A stretch of DNA of 64,000 bases from the NCBI GenBank assembly GCA_035546855.1, contig DASZVY010000089.1:55808-119807 (forward strand). Reading direction: 5' to 3'. The DNA comes from Nitrobacter sp035546855 (lineage in GTDB: Bacteria > Pseudomonadota > Alphaproteobacteria > Rhizobiales > Xanthobacteraceae). Both the position numbers and the translations under genes were made by a program. The notes under the pieces are model-generated. The model was not told the DNA's origin and ran no database searches. It was given only the letters and a program-made list of their open reading frames with translations. Positions 42,531 to 51,990 of the stretch are shown piece after piece. Numbering within the stretch: position 1 is the first letter of the stretch; each line of letters begins with the position of its first letter.

Positions 42531-43570
42531 GATGCATCGCTCGCGGAGGGGGCTGCGGAGTCGTCCTCGCTATCCTCATCGCCGTAGCCGACCAGCGCCA
42601 GCGGCCGAGCGGTCAGGCCTTGCGTCGCGCACCAATGGACGAGGGCGTCTTCCTGGCCATGCGTCACCCAGATTTCGCCAGCCCCTGTGGCGGCGACGGT
42701 GCGGGTCAGGCCGTCCCAGTCGGCGTGGTCGGAAATCACCAGCGGCAATTCGACGCCGCGTTGCCGCGCCCGCGCGCGCACCCGCATCCAGCCGGAGGCG
42801 AACGCCGTGAGCGGATCGGGAAAGCGCCGGGTCCAGAGATCGGAGGTGGCGGATGGGGGCGCCAGCGTGATAGTGCCGGCGAGATCGGCCTTCGCCATGC
42901 CCCTGACGGGCCGCAGGTCGCCGAGCGCGATACCGCGGCTGACATAGTAGTCGGTGATCGCCTCCATCGCGCCGTGCAGATAGATCGGCGAGTCATAGCC
43001 GGCCTCACGGATCAGCGCGATCACGCGCTGGGCCTTGCCAAGCGAATACGCGCCCACCAGATGCGCGCGCTCCGGAAACAGCGCGGCCGACGACAGCAGC
43101 TTTTCCACCTCCGCCGCCGCGTCGGCATGACGAAACACGGGAAGCCCGAACGTCGCTTCGGTAATGAAGACGTCGCAGGGCACCACCTCGAACGGCGTGC
43201 AGGTTGGATCGCGGACGTCCTTGTAGTCGCCGGAGGCAACGATGCGGAGGCCGCCCTGTGTGACGGCGACCTGCGCGGCGCCCAGCACATGCCCCGCGGG
43301 ATGGAAGGTGACCGTGACTTCGCCGAGCCGGATCGATTCGCCGTAGCGGAGGGCCTGCATGCTGCCTGCGAAATTGTCGCCATAGCGCAGCCGCATCAGG
43401 TCGAGCGTTTCCTGCGTCGCCAGCACCGTTCCGTGGCCCGGCCGGGCGTGGTCGGAGTGGCCATGGGTGATGACGGCGCGCTCGACCGGACGCACCGGGT
43501 CGATGTGGAAGCCGCCCGGCTTGCAACACAGTCCGGCAGACATGGGCGTCAGGAGGTCTTGGGGGCGCAT
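42527..43570 (-). CDS. Ligase-associated DNA exonuclease (MBL/beta-CASP-like)
   Basis: 347-residue metallo-beta-lactamase-fold nuclease of the mRNA 3'-end-processing-factor-like family, which includes the exonuclease paired with the ATP-dependent ligase above. Motifs: THGHSDHARPGHG, HPAGHVLGAAQ, VASGDYKDVRDP, ITEATFG and DHADWDGL. ATG at 43570 (MRPQDLL) is preferred; an in-frame ATG at 43591 is possible. Overlaps the ligase start (ATGA), so ligase and nuclease are coupled. Confidence 0.93.
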   Translation of the reverse strand: MRPQDLLTPMSAGLCCKPGGFHIDPVRPVERAVITHGHSDHARPGHGTVLATQETLDLMRLRYGDNFAGSMQALRYGESIRLGEVTVTFHPAGHVLGAAQVAVTQGGLRIVASGDYKDVRDPTCTPFEVVPCDVFITEATFGLPVFRHADAAAEVEKLLSSAALFPERAHLVGAYSLGKAQRVIALIREAGYDSPIYLHGAMEAITDYYVSRGIALGDLRPVRGMAKADLAGTITLAPPSATSDLWTRRFPDPLTAFASGWMRVRARARQRGVELPLVISDHADWDGLTRTVAATGAGEIWVTHGQEDALVHWCATQGLTARPLALVGYGDEDSEDDSAAPSASDAS

Positions 43571-43698
43571 CGATCTCATATAGGCGTGCATCGAGAGGTT
43601 TGAACCGCCACATGCCGCTTGACCGGGATTCGCTTCCCTCCGACAAGTTCCGTCCGGAAATCGCCGGATCGCGATCCGGCGATGGCAAAGACGCGACG

Positions 43699-44631
43699 AT
43701 GGTTGTGCGCCTGTTCATGTCGTCCGGCGATCTGGTCGCCGACCGCCGGTTCGATTTTGCCCGCGACCTGCAATTGCGCGGCGACCTCGCCGCGGCTGCC
43801 GAGCTTCTGGAGCAGGCGACCGAGCTTGCGCCGGGGTTTGCGTCAGCCTGGTTTGCGCTGGGAGACATCCGCGAGCAGCTTGGCGAACGGGAGCAGGCGG
43901 TCATGGCGTTCCGCGCGGCGCTGGCTGCGGACGCTGCCGACCGCCATGGTGCCGCGCTACGGTTGATGCGGTTGGGCGAGACGCCGCTGTCGGGAATGTC
44001 GCGCGGCTACGTGCAGGCGCTGTTCGATCAATACGCCCCAAAATTCGAGGCATCCCTGGTGGGCGATCTCGAGTATCGCGGGCCGGCGCTTCTGTTCAAG
44101 GCGGTGCTGGCGGTGCGCAAGCCGGCGCTTTTCAAGCGCGCCATCGATCTCGGCTGCGGTACCGGGCTCGCCGCGCGGGCCTTTGCCAGGGAGGTGGACC
44201 ATTTCATCGGGATCGATCTCGCGCCGCGGATGATCGAGAAGGCGCGCGCTGCCGGACTCTATGCGCACCTTGAGGTCGCCGACATGGTGCAGGGCCTTGG
44301 CGCAAGGCGGGATGCCAGCGCGGACCTGATCCTGGCCGCGGACGCCGCCGTCTATGTGCACGATCTCGCGCCGCTGCTGCGCGAGGTGTCGCGCGTCCTC
44401 GCTCCCCGCGGGCTGTTCGCGTTCACGGTCGAGACGCATGGCGGCGAGGGTGTGATCCTTGGATCGGGCCTGCGCTACGCTCATGGCGCGACGTATGTGA
44501 AAGATGCCATCCGCGCCGCCGGTCTGGTGCTTGCGCGGTTTGAAGAGTTGTCGGCGCGCAATGAGGATCATGTGCCGGTCCCCGGTCTGGTTGTCGTGGC
44601 GGAACGTCCGCTGTCGGATACATCCGGATAA
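43699..44631 (+). CDS. TPR-containing SAM-dependent methyltransferase
   Basis: 310-residue protein with N-terminal tetratricopeptide repeats (GDLAAAAELLEQATELAPGF, ASAWFALGDIREQLGEREQA) and a C-terminal class I methyltransferase domain (AIDLGCGTGLAARAFAREVD, GIDLAPRMIEKAR, LILAADAAVYV). Rhizobial homologues start at the MVVRLFMSSGDL position, so ATG 43699 is chosen over 43600. Substrate unknown. Divergent from the exonuclease gene. Confidence 0.88.
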   Translation: MVVRLFMSSGDLVADRRFDFARDLQLRGDLAAAAELLEQATELAPGFASAWFALGDIREQLGEREQAVMAFRAALAADAADRHGAALRLMRLGETPLSGMSRGYVQALFDQYAPKFEASLVGDLEYRGPALLFKAVLAVRKPALFKRAIDLGCGTGLAARAFAREVDHFIGIDLAPRMIEKARAAGLYAHLEVADMVQGLGARRDASADLILAADAAVYVHDLAPLLREVSRVLAPRGLFAFTVETHGGEGVILGSGLRYAHGATYVKDAIRAAGLVLARFEELSARNEDHVPVPGLVVVAERPLSDTSG

Positions 44632-44760
44632 AATCGAATCGCATTGTCACCGCGTTATGCGCGCATGAATGGCTTCATCCCGCTTTCAGGGGAAGCAACG
44701 CGCGACGAATGTGCGTAAACATCGGCTCAAGAACAATACATATGAGAAAGGAAACGCCCC

Positions 44761-46050
44761 GTGAGCCAGATTGTTACCGGAGCTGACCCGGAGCCCTTCG
44801 TCACACCGACGACCGTATCGCCCCAACGCATCTTTTGGGCCACATGGCTCGGCTGGATGCTCGATGGCTTCGATTCCGCCATGTACAGCTACATCCTGGT
44901 CGCGACGTTGACCGAGCTTCTGCCGGCCAGCGGAATCGCGGTCAACCATGCCAACATCGGGATCTATGGCGGCCTGCTGTTTTCGATCTTCATGCTGGGT
45001 TGGGCGTGCTCGATGTTCTGGGGCTGGGCTGCGGATCGCTACGGGCGGGTCCGGATCATGTGTCTCACCGTTCTCGTCTACTCGTTCTTCACCGCGTTCT
45101 GCGGGCTGTCGACCGGCATCGTGATGTTCGCCATCTTCCGCTTCATCGCCGGGTTCGGAATCGGCGGCGAATGGGCGGCGGGCACGCCGCTGTTGCATGA
45201 GTCCGTGCCTGAGAACATGCGTGTGCGCCTCGCGGGCTGGCTGCATACGGCGACCCCGACCGGACTGTTCCTTGCGGCCCTGGTGACGCTGATGGTCGGT
45301 AGCCTCTTCGGCTGGCGCGGCATGTTCTTCCTGGGCATTCTTCCCGCCTTCCTGACGATCTACCTGCGTCGAAATATCCCCGAGCCGCAACGCCGCTCGG
45401 CGTTGGCGAAGCCGGCGTTCTCGGCGCTGTTCGCCAAAGGGCAGGCGCAAACCACATGGGCTGCGGCTGCCTTGCTGGCCTGCATCATCTTCGGCCTGTG
45501 GTCGTCGAATTTCTGGGCGCCAACGGTCGTGGCGACCAAGCTGGCGGCCGCGGGAATGACGGTGGCGCACGCCCAGCAGATGGGCGCGGTCGCCGGTCTC
45601 ATTACCAATGTCGGCACGCTGCTTGGCTGCCTGCTGATGCCGTGGATCACGGGGCGACTCGGCAGCCGTCGCTGGACGGCCGTGCTGTTCTTCCTCGGGT
45701 CGCTCGTCTCGGTGGTGGCCAGCTATTCCATCGCCATCCAGCTCGCGGACAACCTGATCCTGTTCTTTGTGCTGCTGCCGGTCCTGGGATTTTTCACCAA
45801 CGGCGTGTTCGGACTGTTCACGATCTGGTTGCCGGAGATGTTTCCGTCGGTGCTGCGCGGCGCGGGTTCGGGTTTTGCGTTCAGTTTTGGGCGTATCCTC
45901 GGCGCGGCCGGCCCGACCCTGATCGGCGCCGTCGCGGCGTTGCTGGGAAGCTATCCCACCGCGATCTCGCTGCTGTCGCTGATCTATGTCATCGGCCTGC
46001 CCTTCATCGCGCTGGCGCCGGAGACGGCCAACCGGGCGTTGGCTGATTGA
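44761..46050 (+). CDS. MFS transporter (aromatic acid/sialic acid-type)
   Basis: 429-residue major facilitator with 12 helices. The N-terminal signature WLGWMLDGFDSAMYSYILVA with the acidic residue in helix 1 and WGWAADRYGRVRIMCLTV between helices 2 and 3 resemble the aromatic acid:H+ and sialic acid symporter families. GTG at 44761 follows AAAGGAAACGCCCC. Its terminator is shared with the convergent outer-membrane gene. Confidence 0.88.
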   Translation: MSQIVTGADPEPFVTPTTVSPQRIFWATWLGWMLDGFDSAMYSYILVATLTELLPASGIAVNHANIGIYGGLLFSIFMLGWACSMFWGWAADRYGRVRIMCLTVLVYSFFTAFCGLSTGIVMFAIFRFIAGFGIGGEWAAGTPLLHESVPENMRVRLAGWLHTATPTGLFLAALVTLMVGSLFGWRGMFFLGILPAFLTIYLRRNIPEPQRRSALAKPAFSALFAKGQAQTTWAAAALLACIIFGLWSSNFWAPTVVATKLAAAGMTVAHAQQMGAVAGLITNVGTLLGCLLMPWITGRLGSRRWTAVLFFLGSLVSVVASYSIAIQLADNLILFFVLLPVLGFFTNGVFGLFTIWLPEMFPSVLRGAGSGFAFSFGRILGAAGPTLIGAVAALLGSYPTAISLLSLIYVIGLPFIALAPETANRALAD

Positions 46051-46114
46051 GGCGAGCGATGCGGCCGACGATTTGACGCTGTCATGCAGCGGAAGCTCTT
46101 CCGGCTCCCAAACA

Positions 46115-46142
46115 AAAACCCCGGCCGCGAGGCCGGGGTTTT
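46115..46142. terminator. Bidirectional intrinsic terminator
   Basis: AAAACCCCGGCC-GCGA-GGCCGGGGTTTT. The 8-bp GC stem is flanked by A-run and T-run, so it works for the MFS gene (+) and for the outer-membrane protein gene (-). Confidence 0.92.
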
Positions 46143-46169
46143 CAGTTTTGCGGGAGAAGAAGACTGCAA

Positions 46170-47513
46170 TCAGTACTTCGCAACCACCGGCGTATTGAAG
46201 TGGTAGTTCAGGCCGGTGCGGAAGATGTGCTCCCTCACGTCGGTCGTGAACACGCCGGCTGCTCCGAAATCGTTGGTCGAACGCCCAAGATCGACGTAGA
46301 GATATTCGGTCTTGGTGGTCCAGTTCGGTCCGAACAGGCCGAGGAAGGTGAACGGCGTCTCGATGCCGGCGCCGACGGTCCAGCCGGTCTGGGTCTGCGA
46401 GACGTTCACGCTGTTGATATCCGTCTTCACGTTGCCGTAGGCAAAACCGCCGGTCGCATAGAACAGCGACGATCCGATCGAGTAGCCAAAACGGCCGCGC
46501 ACGGTGCCGAACCAGGGCAGCTTCGAGTTGACATTGAGTGCTGCACCGGGAGCGAGCGCGTAGGTCTTGTTGTCCTCCTGCGCCGAGCCCTGGATATCGG
46601 TCTCGAGACCGTATACCCAGTTGCCGGCCTGCCAATTGTAGCCGGCCTGCACGCCGCCATTGATGCCGTCGGGCGAGGTATTCAGGAACGCCGTTGGTGC
46701 GGCTCCGCCGGAGACAAGCGAACTGCGGTCCCGACCGGTGCCGGACCCGAGGTTGCCGCCGAGGTAGAGGCCGGCCCAGTTGGCTGCCGCGACCGGCGCA
46801 TAAACGCTGTTGCCGCCGATGCGGTAGTTCAGGCCGACACGGAAGATGTTTTCGCGGAGTTCGCTGCGCAACGACTGTCCGGCAAATGCCAGTCCATCGG
46901 TTCGGTCGCCGAGGTCGAGCCACAGATATTCAATTTTGGCCGTCCAGTTACCGCCCAGCGCGGCTTCGACGCCGCTGCCCCAGGTCCAGCCGCTGCGGCC
47001 GCCGTTGATCGATGAGCCGACGCCACCCTCGGTGACAGTCGTATTGACGTTACCGTAGGCATAACCAGCGGTGAGATAGGTCAGGACAGGACCGGTGGCG
47101 AGACCGACCCGGCCGCGGACCGTGCCGAACCAGTCGATCTTTTGATTGTACTGCACCACGCCGCCGAGGTTCGGGTAGCCGTCGCTCAGATCCGAACCTT
47201 GAATGTCGGCTTCGACGCCGAACACGATCGGACCAAGGAAGGAGCCGTTGGTCTGCCAGTTGTAGCCGATCTGCGCGCCGCCGAGGCCGCCGAGCGGGGA
47301 CACGTAAGTCGAGGTCTCGGCAAGGGCATTGCCGTAGTTCTGGGTGCGGTTGCGCCCAAGGCCGACGCCGGCGTTCACGCCAAGATAGAAGCCGGTCCAG
47401 TCATACACCGTCGCGACCGGTGCCTTGTAGTAAGGCGCCTTCACCGCGAGATCAGCCGCCTGGGCGCTCATCGCGGTGCTGGCCAGCAGAACACCGAGCA
47501 GAATCTTCTTCAT
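46170..47513 (-). CDS. Outer-membrane protein with two tandem beta-barrel domains
   Basis: 447-residue secreted protein (signal MKKILLGVLLASTAMSAQA, mature start ADLAVKAP). It contains two successive copies of the Omp25/Omp31-type beta-barrel. Copy 1 begins DWTGFYLGVNAGVG (about residue 39) and ends ENIFRVGLNYRIG; copy 2 begins NWAGLYLGGNLGSG (about residue 255) and ends EHIFRTGLNYHFN at the C-terminus. Each copy also has the IGYNW/AGYNW and FGTVRGR blocks. Such domains usually occur singly in about 230-280 residues. The ATG at 47513 is preceded by GGGGTCAATA. Confidence 0.9.
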   Translation of the reverse strand: MKKILLGVLLASTAMSAQAADLAVKAPYYKAPVATVYDWTGFYLGVNAGVGLGRNRTQNYGNALAETSTYVSPLGGLGGAQIGYNWQTNGSFLGPIVFGVEADIQGSDLSDGYPNLGGVVQYNQKIDWFGTVRGRVGLATGPVLTYLTAGYAYGNVNTTVTEGGVGSSINGGRSGWTWGSGVEAALGGNWTAKIEYLWLDLGDRTDGLAFAGQSLRSELRENIFRVGLNYRIGGNSVYAPVAAANWAGLYLGGNLGSGTGRDRSSLVSGGAAPTAFLNTSPDGINGGVQAGYNWQAGNWVYGLETDIQGSAQEDNKTYALAPGAALNVNSKLPWFGTVRGRFGYSIGSSLFYATGGFAYGNVKTDINSVNVSQTQTGWTVGAGIETPFTFLGLFGPNWTTKTEYLYVDLGRSTNDFGAAGVFTTDVREHIFRTGLNYHFNTPVVAKY

Positions 47514-47783
47514 TATTGACCCCATGGAAAATGACTTTGGAAATGTACGCGGAAGCCCACGATTTGTCTGTGGTTCAGCGGCCACAGTGGCAGGGAAAGC
47601 GCGGCGGATGTCACAAAAAACAGCAGCAAGTTCAATGGATTCGAAAACGATCCGGTCCCGGATTGACGCACGCCATCGGTCGCCTTGATCTGCAGTTGGC
47701 GCGCGGGCAGGATGCGTGGAACCGATGGTTCGGCGCGGCCTCGCGGTGGAAGCGTCGGCAAAAAATGGATTGGGAGAGAAACG

Positions 47784-48998
47784 ATGCCATCGCGCCGATC
47801 CGGCCTCGCAGCCGGCCTCATCACCACGACCTTGCTCTTTGCCACGGCCGCCGTCGGGGCCGAGAAAAAATACGATCCCGGCGCGTCCGACACCGAGATC
47901 AAGATCGGCCAGACCATTCCGCATTCGGGTCCTGGCTCGCTCTATGGCGTGCTGGGCCGGGTCGGCGAAGCCTATTTCCAGATGTTGAACGAAAAGGGCG
48001 GCATCAATGGCCGCAAGGTGACGTTTCTGACCAGGGATGACGCCTACAGCGCTCCGAAGACGGTCGAGGCGACCCGGCGGCTCGTCGAGCAGGACGAGGT
48101 GCTCGCGCTCTACGGTTCGCTCGGCACCGCGCCGCAGACGGCCGTGCACAAATATCTCAACAGCAAGGGCGTGCCGCAGCTTCTGCTGAACACCGGCGCC
48201 TCCAAGTGGAATGATCCCAAGCACTTCAAATGGACCATGGCCGGCCTGCCGCTCTATCCGACCGAGGCCCGGATTTTGGCGAAATACGTGCTCAGCGTAA
48301 AGCCGAACGCCAAGGTCGCAATCCTCTATCAGAACGACGACTTCGGTCGCGACTTCCTTGGACCGTTCAAGAAGGTGCTGGCCGACGCCGGTGGCCATGC
48401 CAAGGTGGTGGCGGAAGCGACCTATGATCTCACCGATCCGACGGTCGATTCCCAGCTCATCAATCTGTCGAAGTCCGGCGCGGACGTTTTCTATAACATC
48501 ACCACCGGCAAGGCGACGTCGCAGTCGATCCGCAAGGTGGTGGAACTCGGTTGGAAACCGTTGCAATTGCTGTCGGCGGGATCCACCGGACGCTCGATCC
48601 TCGAGGCCGCCGGTCTCGACAATGCCAAGGGCATCGTTTCGATTTCCTACATCAAGGACATCGGCTCGCCGAAATACGCCAACGATCCCGACGTGCTGGC
48701 GTTCGAGGCATTGCGCAAGAAGTATCTGCCGACTGTCACGCCCGAGAATTCCATCGCCTTTGCCGGCTATGGACAGGCGGTCGCGATGGGCGAAATCCTG
48801 CGTCGTTGCGGCGACGATCTCACCCGTGCCAACGTTCTGAAACAGGCAAGCATGCTCGGGGGCTTCCGGGCGCCCCACATGCTGCCCGGCGTGAGCTACA
48901 GCTATACGCCCGAGGACTACACCTCGATCAAAACGCTCTACATTCAGCAGTTCGACGGCAAGGACTGGGTCATTTCCGCCAAGCCGGTGTCGGAATAG
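47784..48998 (+). CDS. Branched-chain amino acid-type ABC transporter substrate-binding protein
   Basis: 404-residue periplasmic binding protein (type I, LivJ/amide/urea-binding group). Signal peptide ends TAAVGAE; then TEIKIGQTIPHSGPGSLYGV, GRKVTFLTRDDAYSAPKTVEATRRLV and KVAILYQNDDFGRDF, all typical. ATG at 47784 follows GGGAGAGAAACG. No permease or ATPase genes adjoin it. Confidence 0.88.
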   Translation: MPSRRSGLAAGLITTTLLFATAAVGAEKKYDPGASDTEIKIGQTIPHSGPGSLYGVLGRVGEAYFQMLNEKGGINGRKVTFLTRDDAYSAPKTVEATRRLVEQDEVLALYGSLGTAPQTAVHKYLNSKGVPQLLLNTGASKWNDPKHFKWTMAGLPLYPTEARILAKYVLSVKPNAKVAILYQNDDFGRDFLGPFKKVLADAGGHAKVVAEATYDLTDPTVDSQLINLSKSGADVFYNITTGKATSQSIRKVVELGWKPLQLLSAGSTGRSILEAAGLDNAKGIVSISYIKDIGSPKYANDPDVLAFEALRKKYLPTVTPENSIAFAGYGQAVAMGEILRRCGDDLTRANVLKQASMLGGFRAPHMLPGVSYSYTPEDYTSIKTLYIQQFDGKDWVISAKPVSE

Positions 48999-49089
48999 CA
49001 CTGGTTTGCCGCCTGTGGCGGGCTCACGGCCCGAGACTCCGGATCCGGAGCTCTCGACCTTGGGCCGCTCGCAGCTTACCTGTTGAGGC

Positions 49090-51927
49090 GTGCAGCATCT
49101 CGCGCCTCAATTGTCGGACGCAACCCGAGACGATCTGCTGCCGGAGACTTTCCGGCGGTGGTTTTCCGCGCGCGGCTGGTTCCCGCGCGCGCATCAACTG
49201 GCGCTGCTGGAGAAGGCGCGGCAGGATCGCTCCGCGCTGCTGATCGCCCCGACCGGCGCCGGCAAGACGCTCGCCGGATTTCTGCCGACGCTGGTGGAGC
49301 TGAGTGGAAAACACCTCTCCCCGCCTGCGGGGAGAGGTCGGTTTGCGAGTGGAGCGAGCACACCGGGTGAGGGGCAGATAGCCCTATCCGAGGTTGCCCC
49401 TCACCCGACGCGTTCCGCGCCACCCTCTCCCCGCTCGCGGGGAGAGGGAAGAGGTCTCCACACGCTCTACATCTCGCCGTTGAAGGCGCTGGCGGTCGAT
49501 ATCGCGCGCAATCTGGAAGCGCCGATCACCGAGATGGCGCTGCCGATCAAGGTCGAAACCCGCACCGGCGACACGCCGGTGTCGCGGCGGCAGCGGCAAC
49601 GACGCTATCCGCCGGATATTTTGCTGACGACGCCGGAGCAGATGGCGTTGCTATTGGCGTCTGACGATGCGCCGTTTCTGTTTTCCTCGCTGCGGCGCGT
49701 GGTGCTCGACGAGCTGCATGCGCTGGTGACCTCGAAGCGCGGTGATCTGTTGTCTTTGGCATTGGCGCGGCTGTGGCGTCTCGCGCCGCGGATGCGCACG
49801 ATCGGGTTGTCCGCAACGGTGGCCGAGCCGGAGTCGCTGGCGCGATTTCTGGTGCCGCAAGAACTCCCCACCCCCGACCCCTCCCCACCGCTTCGCGGGG
49901 GGAGAGGAGTTCGAGGCGCTGCCTTCCCCCCTCCCCACGCGAGCGAAGCGAGCGGCGGGGAGGGGTCGGGGGTGGAGGGCACTTTGACCGTCGAGTTTCC
50001 GGTCCACCCCCCACCTCAACCCTCCCCCACAAGGGGGGAGGGAGAACGAAGGGCCGACATCGTCATAGCCAGCGGCGCGGCCGCGCCTGTTGTCGAGATG
50101 CTCGATACCCGGGAGCGTCTGCCATGGGCCGGACACTCGGCGCGGCATGCGCTGGGCGAAATCTACGATCTCATCAAGCGCAACAAGACCACGCTGGTGT
50201 TCGTCAACACCCGCAGCCAGGCCGAGATGCTGTTCCAGGATCTCTGGCGCATCAACGACGACGGCCTGGCCATCGCGCTGCATCATGGCTCGCTCGATGT
50301 CGCGCAGCGCCGCAAGGTGGAGCAGGCGATGACGGCGGGCCGCCTGCGCGGCGTGGTCTGCACCTCCTCGCTCGACCTCGGCGTCGACTGGGGCGACGTC
50401 GATCTCGTCATCAACATCGGCGCGCCGAAGGGCGCATCGCGGCTGATGCAGCGGATCGGCCGCGCCAATCATCGCCTCGACGAGGCCTCGCGCGCGGTGC
50501 TGGTGCCGGCCAACCGCTTTGAGGTGCTGGAGTGCCGCGTCGCCATCGATGCGGTCAACGAGAACGCGCAGGATACGCCGCCCTTGCGCTCCGGCGCGCT
50601 CGACGTGTTGGCGCAGCACGTGCTCGGCTGCGCCTGCGGCGAACCGTTTCATGCCGACCAGCTTTACGACGAGGTGCGCGCCGCCGCGCCGTACGCGGCG
50701 CTGACGCGCGCGGACTTCGACGACGTGATCGATCTCGTCGCCACCGGCGGCTACGCGCTGAAGACCTACGAGCGTTTCGCCCGCATCAAGCAGGACAAGG
50801 CAAATTCTCCCGAATCGCGCTGGCGCGTCGCCAATCCGCGCGTGCGGCAGAGCTATCGCCTCAACGTCGGCACCATCGTCGAGGAAGCGATGCTGAAGGT
50901 GAGGCTGGTGCGCTCCCGCCACGGCGGGTCCGGCTCGACAGGCACGATCGCGCGCGACGGCCGCATGCTCGGCGAGATCGAGGAATACTTCATCGAGGGC
51001 CTCGTCGCCGGCGACACCTTCGTGTTCGGCGGCGAGATCGTGCGCTATGAGGCGCTGGTGGAGGATCAGGTCTATGTTTCCCGCGCCAACGCCGACAGCC
51101 CCAAGGTGCCGTCCTACATGGGCGGCAAATTCCCGCTCTCGACCTATCTGGCCGAACGCGTGCGCAACCTGCTGGACGATAAGCGGGCATGGAAGGGCTT
51201 GCCGGATCAGGTGTGCGAATGGCTGTCGCTGCAGTCGTATTATTCCCGCGTGCCGCATGCGCGCGAGATGATCGTCGAAAGCTTCCCGCGCGCCGGCAAG
51301 CACTATCTCGTCTGCTATCCGTTCGAGGGACGGCTCGCGCACCAGACGCTGGGCATGCTCTTGACGCGGCGGCTGGAGCGCATGCGGGTGCGCCCGCTCG
51401 GCTTCGTCGCCAACGAGTACGCGCTGGCGATCTGGATGCTGGGCGACGCCTCGTCGATGATCCGGCAGGGGCGGCTCGATCTCGACGCGTTGTTCGATCC
51501 CGACATGCTCGGCGACGATCTCGAGGCATGGCTCGCTGAGTCCGCGCTGATGAAGCGCACGTTCCGCAACTGCGCGATCATCTCCGGGCTGATCGCGCGG
51601 CGTTTCACCGGCGAGGAGAAGAGCCGCCGGCAGGTCTTGTTCTCGACCGATCTGGTTTACGACGTGCTGCGGAAGCATCAGCCCGATCACGTGCTGTTGC
51701 GCGCCGCGCGGGCGGATGCCGCGACCGGACTGCTCGATCTGCGGCGGCTCGGCGACATGCTCGCCCGTATCCAGGGGCGGATCACGCACAAGCCGCTGGA
51801 TCATATCTCGCCGCTCGCGGTTCCTGTGATGCTCGAGATCGGCCGCGAAGCTGTTTACGGCGAGGCCTCGGACGAACTGCTGGCGGAGGCCGCCGAGGAT
51901 CTCGTCAAGGAGGCGATGGAGCGGTGA
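49090..51927 (+). CDS. Ligase-associated DEXH-box helicase (Lhr-type)
   Basis: 945-residue superfamily 2 helicase of the Lhr-core group that accompanies the ATP-dependent ligase. Walker A is APTGAGKTLAGF (about residue 53), the DEXH box is VLDELHAL, motif III is GLSATVAEPE, motif V is VVCTSSLDLGVDWGDVD and motif VI is LMQRIGRANHR. Residues about 75-120 and 258-320 are low-complexity inserts read from palindromic repeats (listed separately); without them length would be near 840. GTG at 49090 starts homology. pdeM follows. Confidence 0.93.
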   Translation: MQHLAPQLSDATRDDLLPETFRRWFSARGWFPRAHQLALLEKARQDRSALLIAPTGAGKTLAGFLPTLVELSGKHLSPPAGRGRFASGASTPGEGQIALSEVAPHPTRSAPPSPRSRGEGRGLHTLYISPLKALAVDIARNLEAPITEMALPIKVETRTGDTPVSRRQRQRRYPPDILLTTPEQMALLLASDDAPFLFSSLRRVVLDELHALVTSKRGDLLSLALARLWRLAPRMRTIGLSATVAEPESLARFLVPQELPTPDPSPPLRGGRGVRGAAFPPPHASEASGGEGSGVEGTLTVEFPVHPPPQPSPTRGEGERRADIVIASGAAAPVVEMLDTRERLPWAGHSARHALGEIYDLIKRNKTTLVFVNTRSQAEMLFQDLWRINDDGLAIALHHGSLDVAQRRKVEQAMTAGRLRGVVCTSSLDLGVDWGDVDLVINIGAPKGASRLMQRIGRANHRLDEASRAVLVPANRFEVLECRVAIDAVNENAQDTPPLRSGALDVLAQHVLGCACGEPFHADQLYDEVRAAAPYAALTRADFDDVIDLVATGGYALKTYERFARIKQDKANSPESRWRVANPRVRQSYRLNVGTIVEEAMLKVRLVRSRHGGSGSTGTIARDGRMLGEIEEYFIEGLVAGDTFVFGGEIVRYEALVEDQVYVSRANADSPKVPSYMGGKFPLSTYLAERVRNLLDDKRAWKGLPDQVCEWLSLQSYYSRVPHAREMIVESFPRAGKHYLVCYPFEGRLAHQTLGMLLTRRLERMRVRPLGFVANEYALAIWMLGDASSMIRQGRLDLDALFDPDMLGDDLEAWLAESALMKRTFRNCAIISGLIARRFTGEEKSRRQVLFSTDLVYDVLRKHQPDHVLLRAARADAATGLLDLRRLGDMLARIQGRITHKPLDHISPLAVPVMLEIGREAVYGEASDELLAEAAEDLVKEAMER
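49312..49449. repeat. Palindromic repeat inserted in frame in the helicase gene, element A
   Basis: 138 bases bounded by CACCTCTCCCCGCCTGCGGG and the inverted GCTCGCGGGGAGAGGGA. The centre contains GGGTGAGGGG and CCCCTCACCC facing each other. It falls between the Walker A region (LVEL) and HTLYISPLKAL of the helicase, in frame and stop-free (46 codons). Same family and length as the ligase insert. Confidence 0.85.
49864..49977. repeat. Palindromic repeat inserted in frame in the helicase gene, element B
   Basis: 114 bases (38 codons) with inverted ends: CTCCCCACCCCCGACCCCTC and GGGGAGGGGTCGGGGGTGGAG. It falls after FLVPQ of the helicase. Confidence 0.8.
50003..50042. repeat. Half-element hairpin in the helicase gene
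   Basis: CCACCCCCCACCTCAA followed by CCCTCCCCC-ACAA-GGGGGGAGGG. Looks like one end of a related repeat, 25 bases after element B. It is read as PPPQPSPTRGEGE in the helicase frame. Confidence 0.6.
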
Positions 51928-51990
51928 TCCGATTGCGATTCCAGTTTCGCCATGTTCCACAGGCTTCGGCCTTTTCGGAGTGGCAATCGC

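Noticed and set aside
46115..46142. Possible repeat element rather than terminator
   Set aside because: The A-run/stem/T-run symmetry between two convergent genes fits a bidirectional terminator; no similar copies were seen in the window.
47514..49001. Extension of the outer-membrane gene frame about 500 codons upstream
   Set aside because: The extension is antisense to the binding-protein gene; a signal peptide at MKKILLG defines the real start at 47513.
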